In this document: positions 43,974 to 55,900 of the stretch, piece after piece
Layout: the number at the start of each line of letters is the position of its first letter
Numbering within the stretch: position 1 is the first letter of the stretch
Source of the DNA: Bacteroidales bacterium
Lineage (GTDB): Bacteria > Bacteroidota > Bacteroidia > Bacteroidales > VadinHA17
DNA length: 64,000 bases
Direction of reading: 5' to 3'
NCBI GenBank assembly: GCA_021738535.1
Contig: JAIPBU010000007.1
Coordinates: 38,769 to 102,768, forward strand
Notes under the pieces: generated by a model
The model's database searches: none
What the model saw: only the letters and a program-made list of their open reading frames with translations
Told to the model about the DNA's origin: nothing
Translations under genes and position numbers: made by a program

Positions 43974-46900
43974 TTATATTTCTCCTTCTATGATTTGGGA
44001 TTTTTCATCAGTATTACTTTGCTGCGGACCTGAAGCCACGTTTTCTTTAAAATCGATAAGTTCAGCCAGGTCCCTGATCCTGGGGCTGTCAAAGAATTCC
44101 CTCAGCCTCAGTTCTTTATTAAAAGCCTCTTCAATTTTTGAGAATACAGATATAGCTACCAGAGAATTACCCCCGATATCAAAGAAATTATCGCCGGGGC
44201 CTATATGTTTTGTTTTCAGTACATCTGTCCATATATCATAGATTACTTTCTCAGTATCAGTCATATCAACCAAAGCTTCACCGTCATGTCTGCTGTTTGT
44301 CTCGACCGGCTCATATACCAGGGCTGACCTGTCTGTTTTACCATTGATGGTTTTCGGGAAACCATTCATTATAATAAAATCATAGGGATTCATATAAGGA
44401 GGCAATTTATCCCTTACATAGGATACAAGCCATTGTTTTTCAATATTAAATGAATCCTTCACATTAAGAAAGGCAACAAGTCTTGTATCATTGTTTATTT
44501 TTACAGCTTTGATAACTGTTTCAACGACGCCTGCCACATCGCTTATGACTGCTTCAATCTCTTCAGGCTCAACCCTGAAACCTCTAATTTTAAGCTGGTT
44601 ATCCACCCTGCCAAAGAATTCGATATTTCCATCAGGCATCCACCTTGCGTAGTCACCCGTCCGGTATAATATCTCCCCTTTTCTGACCGGGTTCTCAACA
44701 AATTTCTCCCTATCCAGGTCTTCCCTGTTAAGATATCCCTTTGAAACACCATCACCTCCGACATACAATTCACCCCTCACGCCAACAGGCAGGAGGTTCA
44801 TATTCTTATCAAAGATATATGCCGTTGAATTGCTTACAGGCTTTCCGATAGGGATATTACTGCTGTAGTCACGTTCAATGTGGTAAACAGTAGAGAATGT
44901 TGTATTCTCAGTAGGACCATAACCATTTAGTACTTTAAGTCCCGGGTTATTATTGCGCACCTTGTTTATATGGGGTGCAGATAGTACATCGCCGCCTACA
45001 AGGAGGTGTTTAAGACCTGAAAATATCCCTGCTCCCTGTTCGGCAATCTGTGTGAATAAGCCTGATGTTAGCCAGAGTGTTGATATTTCATTATCTTTCA
45101 GTTCCCTGCCAAGCAATTTTGGGTCAAGGATCTTATCTTTGTCAACCACATGCAGGGCCCCTCCATTTAGCAGGGCGCCCCAGATCTCAAAGGTTGTTGC
45201 ATCAAAGACCAGTGCACCAGTAAGTAATATCCTGGTATCACTGTCAAGGTTTATCCATTCGGGATTAATAACCAGGCGGGATATACTGTATTGCCTTATC
45301 AGGCTGCCTTTTGGTTTACCGGTTGTACCTGATGTATAGAGTATATAGGCAAGGTCAGATGAACTGTTTATTATTTCGGGATTATTTATATCCCCTTCCT
45401 GTTTATCCTCCCTGCCAATGACAATTTTCTGTATATCCTTCAGGTCATAATCCCTGTATTTTTCCTGGACGAGTACCATATCTGTTTTGCAGTCGTCGAG
45501 GATATAATTTATCCTGTTTTCCGGGTATTCGGGATCCAGCGGCACATATGCCGCTCCTGCCTTTAATATTGCAAGTATACCAATTATTGCTTCTGCCGAT
45601 CTGTCTGCATAAAGCGCAACAGGGGTATTCCGGCCGGCACCTGCAAACCTCAGCTGGTGAGCAAGCTTATTTGCCCTGCTGTTAAGCTCCCTGTAGGTAT
45701 AAGCCTGGTCAGCATAGGTGAGAACCGTTTTACCCGGATGCTGCTCTACCTGTTCTTCAAATAATGAGGCAACTGTTTTATCCCTGGGATAATCAACAGC
45801 TGTCTCATTAAACTTCATTATCCTGTCCTTTTCCTCACCTGATATGATACCGGCGGATCCTATATCCACACCGGGATCTGCCACCAGTGTTTCTGTGAGT
45901 GTAAGAAGGGCATTTTTCATTAACAGGCCAGTCTCATGGCTGAATATCTCATCGCTGTACTCAAGTTCTCCCTCGATAATATCGCCATTCTCCCACATAT
46001 ATAGTGTAATATCAAAAGGCGAAACACCATCTTTTTCAACTACTCTTTCCACATTAGCATCCTTTAATTCAAGTGGTGAATTAATATTATTCTGCCATGC
46101 AAAACTAACCTGGAAGAGAGGGTTAATGTTAGGCACACGTTCAGGTTTAATGACGTTTACAATCTCTTCAAAGGGCAGATCTTTGTGCCTGATCGCTTCA
46201 AGTATATTACTGTTTGTCTGATCAATTAATTGTTCAAGGTTCATCCCTCCCTCAGTCATCATCCTGACTGGTATTGTATTAACAAACATACCGAATACAG
46301 ATTCCAGTGATGAATGCGGTCTGTCAGATAGTGGTGTCCCGATACAATAATCGTTCATGCCGGATAGTTTCTGCAGCAGTACGCCAAAAACGGACATCAG
46401 TACTGAGTGCATGCCTGCATTTCTCTGATCTGCAATTTCATGCAGTCTTTTCGACAGTTCAGGAGTAAACTGCACTATTTGTTTGCCACCCGTTCCTGTC
46501 ATGGTATCGGGTCTTTTTTTATCAGCGGGCAGGTCTAGTATTGTTCCCGTACCCTCCAGCTTTTCTGCCCAGTACTGTTTCAGTTTACCGGTCTTATAAT
46601 GATCCGGGTTCTCCTCCTGCCACACAGCAAGGTCGTACTCCCGGAATTCCGGCTCCTGGTAAGTCCATTCACTACCTTCCTTCATAGTATTATAGGAATC
46701 CTGCAGATCGCTGACGAGCATTTGCCATGACCAGCCATCGAATATTATATGGTGGATATTTAAATGGAAAACATAGCTGCCGGCTGCAGTTTTGACCAGG
46801 TATGCCCTGTACAAGGGACCTTCCTTGAGATCAAATGGTTTTCTTGAATCCTCAATAATAAGTTCACTGGCCTTAGCAATGGCCTGTGCCCTGTCCATTG

Positions 46901-49900
46901 ATGAATAATCTTCAAAGGCAATTAAGGGCTTATGACGCAAAATGTCAATAAAAGGACTACCATCTTTTTCGTTTACAACAGAATAGATGGTATAGTTTTT
47001 ATCAAACACAGATTCAACTGCCTTTTCAAATAATTCCCTGTCAAAGTCTCCTTCAATACTGTAGCTGATTGGAATATTATAAGATACAGTGGAGGGATTA
47101 ATCCTGCATATGGTCCATATCCTTTTCTGGTTAATGGTAAGCGGAAGGTCAATCTCGGCCTCCGTATGTTTCAGCTCTATCCTGTTCTCAGGCTTATTGT
47201 TGCGGTCTGTTAATTTTGCAGCCAGTGATTTCACGGTGGGGTTTGATACCAGGTCAACAAAACTAAGGCGTGCGCCAAAAGTTTCTTCTATCCTGTTAAG
47301 GAGGCTAAGCACAAGGAGTGAGTTACCACCTGCATCGAAGAAATTTTCATTTGCCTTGATGCTGTTTATACGGAGCACCTCACGCCATAGTGCCAGCATT
47401 TTTTCCTCAACTGGTGTCAGATCCTTATCATCCACAGCTGCATCCTTGTTATCAGCTGCCTTTTCAGGGTCATAAACCAGTGCTTTCTTATCTATTTTGC
47501 CATTCAGGGTTCTCGGGAATTCATTCATTACCATGTACAATGAAGGGATCATATAGGATGGTATTTCCTTTCCCAGTTCACCTGCTATCTCATCCCTGTC
47601 AAAGCTGAATGCTTCATTAACATTAAGGAAAGCTGCCAGTCTTTCATCATCATCACTGAACCTGTGCAACTTGACCACGGCTTCCTTAACATTTTTAATT
47701 TTACCCAGGTGGAACTCAATTTCACCGGGTTCAATCCTGAAGCCATGGAATTTTATCTGGTTATCATTACGGCCGAATATTTCCAGCTGCCCGCCGCGGG
47801 TTATCCTGCCCTGGTCGCCGGTTCTGTATATAAGAGAACCATCCAGGCGAATAAATTTCTCCCTGTTCAGGTCATCCCTTTTATGGTAGCCCCTGCTTAC
47901 CCCGAGGCCACCAATACATACTTCACCCACTGCTCCCGGCGGTTGTTCCTGCTCACCGTTAAGAATATGTATAGTAGTGTTGTTTACAGGTTTACCAACA
48001 TAGATTTGATTATGATCTGTTATCCTCTGGCAGCTTGACCATACTGTTGTTTCAGTCGGGCCATACATATTCCAGAGGCTTCCAACCAGCGGCACAAGAT
48101 TTTTTGCGAGGTTAGGCTGCAGGGCTTCGCCACCGCATAATGCTTTCAGCGAGCTGTTACCTTTCCAGCCGCTGCCGGTAAGAAGTGACCACGTAACCGG
48201 TGTGGCCTGTAATACCGAGATATCATGTTTATCAAGCAGGCTGATAAGAAGTTCGGCATTGGAGCCATGCTCATTATCAGCAATAAACAGATAGGCTCCC
48301 CTTGTAAGGGGCAGGAATATCTCAAGAACGGATATATCAAACGAGAGGGTAGTCACGGCCAGCAGCCTGTCGTCCTGCTCAAGCCCGGGATTGCCGGCCA
48401 TACTTGTAATAAAATTAGTAAGGGCTTCGTTATGTACCTTCACCCCTTTGGGCTTGCCCGTTGATCCCGAGGTATAAATTATATATGCCAGGTCATCCTT
48501 AGAAATATCAAGATCCGGCATTTGTTTTTTATTTCGCAGGATTCTCTCCTGTTCCTCATCAAACAATACGGTAGTAATATCAAGGTCTGCAAAGCGTTCT
48601 GCGAATTTATTTTCCAGTACAAGCAGTGAGGCTTCTGAATCAGATATCATATAGGCCAGCCTGTCGTCAGGAAATGCAGGATCAAGGGGCAGGTATGTGG
48701 CCCCTGTTTTCATAATACCCAGCAAGGCTGTAAGCATATTTATGTTCCTGTCAAGGCTTATGCCCACAACATCTCCCTTTTTCAGCCCCTTATCCAGCAG
48801 GTAGGAAGCAAACATATCAGCCCTGTCATTAAGATCCGCATAGCTGAGGCTGTTGCCTGCAACATCCTCCACAGCTGTCTTTCCCGGAGAGCTGCCTGCT
48901 GCAGCTTCAAACATCCTTATAACAGGAATATTATTGAATTCATAATGGCTGTCGTTATACTTTTCGAGTATTTGTTTGTCGTTTTCCGAAAGCACGGAGA
49001 GTTCTTTCATGGGGGTCTCCGTATTTTCAGCTATCCTGTCCAGCAATGCAACAAAACTATCTTTCATTGCATTAATTGTTTCACGCCTGAAAATGTCAGA
49101 GCTATATTCAATCTCACACTCAACTGCTCCATCTTCTTCCCATGCATAGAAGGATATATCCAGGGGCGAAACACCTTCTTCCTGTGATATCCTTTCTGAT
49201 TTCACACCCTCCATTTCTATTGGGGGCCTGGGGGCGTTCTGCCATGCAAAGAGTACCTGGAACACAGGATTAACATTCACCTGCCGTTCCGGTTGCAATA
49301 CTTCAACCAGTTCTTCAAAGGGCAGGTCCTGGTGTGACATTGCCCCGATGGATGTTTGTCTTACTTCTTTCAGGAATTCACTGAAGCTAAGCTCTTCGTC
49401 AGGTTGCAATCTTAGCACCACCGAGTTAATAAAAAGACCAATAATTTTCTCCAGTAAGGACCCGGTCCTGTTGGCGGTGGCTGAACCTATGGCTATGTCT
49501 TTGTCACCTGAGTAACGACTCATCAGCAGACCGAAGACTGAAAGGAAATACATATAAAGTGTACTGTTCTCTTTTTTCAGGTATCTCTTTATCCGGTCAA
49601 CCTTTTCCTTTTCAATATCAAAGGCTATGCGACCTCCCTTACCGCTGGGTATCTCTTTCCTATTAAAATCTAGCGGCAGGTTTATTGTACCTGAAATTCC
49701 CTCAAGTTTCTTTTTCCAGTATTCTTTCGATTCTTTATACTTAGTGTCAGTATCCTCTTTAACTGCATTTTCCGAATACTCAAAATAATCAAGGCTTATA
49801 GGATCAAGTACGGGATCTTTTCCTGACAGGAGGCTGTTGTATATTTCAGGCAGTTCACTTGTAAGAATACCCCATGACCATCCATCGAAAATAATGTGAT

Positions 49901-52900
49901 GAATAACGAAATGGAAGACTGTCTCTTTCTCATCCAGGCGGAGGAAAAGTATTCTGAATAGTGGACCTGTTTCTAAATCAAAGGTCTCCCTGCTTTTCTC
50001 CCTTATTATTTCCTGTATCTTTTTTTCTCTTTGATCTGCCGGCAGGTCAGAAAGATCAATTTCATCCATTTCTGCAAGCTGATCATTATTAATATAGGCT
50101 ACCGGCTTACCTTTCTCGGCCACTATCCTGCTTTTCAGGACCTTATGCCTGTCCGACAGCCTGTTAACAGCTTCACTGAACACTTCCTTATCAAGCTCTC
50201 CCGTAAATCGGTAGGTAAAGGAAATATTATAAGCAGGATTGTTATTTTCAATCTGGTTTACAATCCACATCCTTTCCTGGCCTGGAGATAGCGGCAGGGC
50301 TGATGAATAATCAATATCTGTTTTTGCCCCTGCTTCTTCCTTCTTGCTCAGGCTGAGACTTGAATTTTCGAGAATGCCCCTGATTGTCGGGTTTTGAAAG
50401 AACCTGTCAATATTGATATCGGACTCATAATCCTCATTGATCCTGTTAATAATAGATGCTGCGAGCAATGAATGTCCGCCCAGGTCGAAGAAATCGTCTG
50501 TTACACCTATTCCTCCCATACCCAGCAGCTCCTGCCAGATACCGACAAGGTATTTTTCTCCGGAGCTTTCAGCTTCGACATAATCATTATCCATTTCGGG
50601 TCTTTCGTGGAAATAATCCGGTACCATATCCGGCTCTGCTCCGTGGGCATCATTTTCGTACTGACCTTCCTTTACAGCATACTGATCCACAGTTCCCATT
50701 TCAAGGGGCACATGGTTCAGCCAGTGTTTCTTTCTTTCAAAAGGATAAGTAGGCATAGGTACCCTGGCCCTTTTCTCATCCCTGTAATACGATGACCAGT
50801 CTATATTCACTCCCTGCGCCCATGCACCGGCTATTGATTTAAGAAATACTGAAAGATCATCGCTTTTTTCCTTCGGATGTCTTGTTGTTCTGGTAACAGG
50901 AATTTTATTACCGTTATAAAGTGAAAGCAAGGTAGAGAGTGATGTACCGGGTCCCACTTCAAAGTAGAATGAATTACTGTCTTTCATCAGTTCCAGCATT
51001 CCCCCTGCGAAATCAACTTTGGACCTTATCTGGCTGGCCCAGTAAGCAGGATCTGTAAGCTGTCCCTGTTCCACCCAGTTTCCTGTAATATTAGATAACA
51101 TTGGAATTTCAGGCTCACTGAGCTTTACTCCATTTATTATTTTTTTAAACTCTTCTGCTGCAGGTTCAATAAGGTATGAATGGAAGGCATGTGATGTTCT
51201 GAGCCTGGTAATATGGATATCGGGAAATTCATTCCTCAGCTTTTCTTCCAGGCTGTCGATAGCACTGAAGCTCCCGGATACCACGGTTGATGAGGGTGCA
51301 TTTACTACCGACACCTCTGTTTCTTCTATAATATGTGACTTCAGGCTGTCAGCAGGGAGCTGCACTGAAAGCATTGCACCTGCCACCTGCTCCTGCATTA
51401 ATCTGCCTCGTTCGTATACGAGTTTCAGCCCGTCTGCAAAACTAAATACGCCTGCCACTGCAGCCGCAGTCAGTTCGCCTATGCTATGACCAATAAGTGC
51501 ATCCGGCTTAACACCGAAGCTTTCCAGGAGCCTGGCAATGGCATACTGCACTGTATACAGTATTGGTTGTGTAATTGCTGTCCGGTTAAGTTCGTCACGC
51601 AGATCATCCGTAGCAGGTTCAAGTATGTACCTGAGTACATCAATTCCATAGGGTTTAAGCTGTTCTGCAGCTGAGTCCAGCTGCTTTTTGAACATGCTGA
51701 AGTTTTCATACAGGCCTTTTGTCATACCTGTGTATTGTGAACCCTGGCCTGTAAACATAAAGACCACCCGCGGATCCGACATTGAAGCCATCCCGCTTAC
51801 CCTGCGATCATTTCCGGCTGCAAAGATATCCCTGTCGCCATCTTCAGCATCGAACCATGACATTGTTCTGACCGGAAGGTGTTCCCTTCCCTGTTGCAAT
51901 GTAAATGCTATATCGGCTATATCCAGGTCTGATTTATTTATGAATGTGCTAAAATTTTCAACCTGTCTTTTCATAGCCGACTTATTTTTAGCGGCCAGAG
52001 GGATGAAATGTATCCTGCGTGAGGTTTTTTCTGACTGTCTTTCCGGGGCTTCTTCCAGGATAGCATGAGCGTTTGTTCCTCCTATACCGAATGAACTGAT
52101 TGCTGCGCGTCTTGGATGCCCGTTTGATTCCCAGTCTTTAAGCTCTTTATTTACATAAAATGGTGTCTGGTCTATGTTCAGTTCCGGGTTGGCTTCTTTA
52201 AAGTTGACCATTGGCGGCAGCTTCTTATTATTGAGCAGCAGTACTGTTTTTATGAGTCCTGATATACCTGCCGCGGCATCAAGGTGACCGATATTTGCTT
52301 TGACTGACCCCAGGGCACAATAGCCTTTCTTTTCAGTATATTTCCTGTAGGTCTGTGCAAGGGCTGATATTTCTATCGGGTCGCCCATTTTTGTTCCTGT
52401 CCCGTGCGTTTCAACATATGAGATAGTCCCGGGGTTGATGGCTGCTTTACGGATAGCTGAATTTATGACTTCTGATTGTCCAGTTACACTGGGAGCCATG
52501 TATCCTACTTTCTGTGAACCATCATTATTAATAGCAGTTGATTTTATCACTGCCAGGATATTATCATTGTCCTCAATAGCTTCATCCAGTCTTTTAAGTA
52601 CAACCACACCGGCACCCTCGCCGAAGAGAGTACCTACTGCCTCCTTATCAAATGGCCTGCAGTGGCCATCGGGAGATGTTATCTCGCCCGGTTCATAGAG
52701 GTATCCCTCATCACGCGGGAATGCAATAAACGATCCACCTGCAAGGGCTACTTTGCTGTCACCGTCAATTATACTTCTGCATGCCATATGGACTGCAACG
52801 AGAGAGGTGGAGCATGCTGTCTGCACATCAATGCTGGGGCCACTGAGGTTCATTTTATATGAAACCCTGGTGGTAAGGTAATCGCTGTTATTATTAATAA

Positions 52901-55900
52901 TGGTCTGAAGATGTCCCAGACCGTTTCCGTTAAGTGTATTAGGAAGGATATTTTTAACAAGGTAATCGTTCATACCGCACCCACCGAAAACACCTACGGG
53001 GAAATCCAGTTTTTCCTTCCTGTAGCCTGCTGTTTCCATTGCCTCATAGCATACTTCCAGGAACATACGGTGCTGCGGATCCATAAAGTCGGCCTCCCTG
53101 GGTGTAAAACCGAAGAAGGAAGAATCAAAGCGATCGGCTATATCTAGCCTGGGTGATTTATAAACATACCTCGGGTTATCCAGTAATTCTCCAGGAACGT
53201 TTTTCACCTCAAGTTCTTCCCTGCTATGCTCTGCTATCTGTTCCCTGCCTGCTATTATCGTTTGCCAGAATTCATCAATATTTTCACTGCCGGGAAATCT
53301 TCCGGCCACGCCTATCACCGCGATATCATCAGATTCAGGCTTTGTATTCTCTTTTACTTCTTCTTCCAGGGGTTTACCCTCAACACTGCTGCTGCCCACA
53401 AAGGCAACCAGCTCATTTATAGTGGGATACTGAAATATATCAACAATATTGATTTTAATATTATGATTTTTCCCCAGGTCAATAACAATTCTCGGTATCA
53501 GTACTGAATGGCCGCCGAGATCAAAAAAGTTATCATCAGGACCAAGATCATCCAGGTCAAGAACCTCTTTCCATACTGAAGTAATTATAGCAGTCAGTGC
53601 AGCTTTTGTACCCGGGCTTTTTTCGCTGGGACTGCTATCCTCCTGCTGTTTCTTTTTGCCACTGTTCCTGCCTGCCTCTTTAATTTCTTCAACCGTTGAC
53701 AGGTTCTCAGATATCATACGGTAGACGCGGTTTCTCTCACGTATGTTCTTATCCGGCCCTTTGGGAGCTGCTTTTTCTTCAGCTCCCTCATCCTCATCTT
53801 CTTCACCAGCAGAATATGTAAATTCCATCTCTTCGGCATAGCTCACAGGCACATGGTAATTGAAGCCGCCCTCTGTTTCTACAGCAAAGTCGATAAAATT
53901 CTGGTCCAGGAACATCTTAGCCGGTATATTCTTTGCTGTAGTCCTGAACCTGAATATGATATTTTCCAACCCGCTTTCCTTAGCTTTCTTTCCAAGGTAT
54001 TTTACCAGCTCATGCTCAAGGCCTTTACCCAGCACCCTGCAGCTTAGCAGGAATGAGTCTATTATATAATCATTGTCTTTCAATGCTATTATTACACCTG
54101 TGAGGCCGTACTCACCAAAGCGGTCGGACACCCTCACCTGGAAGCAATCATAAGACTGGTTATCTGCAAGTTCCTGCATCTCCGGTTCATCTCTCCTGAT
54201 AGTTGTAAAATTAAACTGGTTAGTCCTGTAGCTTAACTGTGATATTCTGGGTATATCTTCTTTCCTGAAGTTATTTATATCAGCCTTTATATCCAGGCTG
54301 GCAATAAAATCGGAATAATCACTGAAGCTTGATTTATGTTTACTGCGGTCAGCCTCATCCCTGTACATTTTTGCTCTTTTCACATCTTCCCCGGTAACCC
54401 TGGCCCTGTCAAAAGCCCATGAATTAACCAGGAATCCTGCATCTGCAACATTTCCGGGCTTATGAATAACATTAACTGCGGGCAGATTCTGCCTCACCTC
54501 ATCACATTCAACAGGGTTATCATCAATAAAGACAAAGCTGTCTTCTCCTATATTAATCTCCCTGCTCATGCTGAAGATGTTCTGCGATTTGGGTATCCAG
54601 TTGATCCGGTGAAAAGAAATATGCTCCTTCTTAAGCTTCATATTTTCATTCTTTTCGAAGACCTCAAAGACATCATCCTCATTATTCTTACTGCACAGGC
54701 ATATAAGTACACCCTGCGAATGCTGCTCAACCAGGAATTCCTGTATTGCCTTACCGGCCTCATCCACCTCAATTCCGTTCCAGCCATCTTCGCCAACCAC
54801 TCCCTTCCAAAGAGTGTTGTCACAATCTACTGCTATGGCTTTGGGCGGGCTATTCCTGAAAGAGTGTATACGCCGTGCCAGCAGGCTGGCAAGTGATACA
54901 AAGTAGTCTTCCTTGTAGGGCATATGACCATGCTCTTCACCGAGGGGTTCATAGTAGTCATGTATTGAGTATTTCTCTATTGTTTCCTTTGAAGGAATTA
55001 CAAAGATGTTACTGCTGTCGCTGTACCTGCCCATTATCTTTTTCTCCCAATCGTCCAGGTAAACGGATATCGCCGGATCAGTTGCAAGCTCAGTAGAAGG
55101 AGCTGTTATCGCAATTATATACCGGCCCTTTTTATTCATGTTGCCGGCAGTATCCACTGCATCTGTAAATTCATCTAATTTCCTTTCAAGCTTCTCCTTT
55201 ATTGAACCCGGATTATCATGATCCAGTAGATCTTCAAACCGTAGAAGTACAATATTATATCCCTTCCTGTTAGTGTTAAAGTCGCCTGATGGATTCAGGA
55301 GTTGCTGGAACACCTGGTTATATCCAACGAATTCAAAATCAAGCGGTAGGCCTGCCTTTTCTTTCCAGAAATCCAGGTAGGGAGCAAGCGGCTCAACAGT
55401 AAATGTTCCAGTTAACAGGACTTTCTCATTAGCCTGAACTTCCTGCTTGCCGGCAGTTGATGGTACAGCCTCTGGATCCTTAAGCATATCATTTATTATC
55501 TCAAGGAAAAGTTTTTCATATTCAATTATTGTTTCCTTCTTAAAAAGGTCGGTATTATATTTAAGAATAAACCTGAACATATTTTTATCATGGAGAATAT
55601 CCAGTGTCATATCAAACTGGCCCTCCTGGTCATCTACATGATAAGGGCTGAGGCTTAATGCACCGTAGTTCACGGGTTTATCATTATCTGCATTCAGAAG
55701 GTGTAATAAATTACCAGCAGTGCGGCTGTTTATAAAATTATATAGCACCTGGAAAAGCACCGGCCGGGAGGGATCCCTGTCCGGGGCAACTGATTCCACC
55801 ACCTGTGGCAGTGGTATATCCTGGTTTTCACTTAGTTCAGAAAAGTTTTTCCTGTTCTCTTCAAAAAACTGCGAATAAGATTTATTGCCATCAACATCAC

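Noticed and set aside
43974..44064. C-terminal thioesterase or reductase domain in the synthetase
   Set aside because: After PCP2 (Ser4267) only about 30 residues remain before the stop.
50591..51000. KR or DH domain between AT and ACP2 of the PKS module
   Set aside because: The segment from the end of AT to ACP2 is too short and has only a low-complexity acidic linker, with no NADPH-binding motif.
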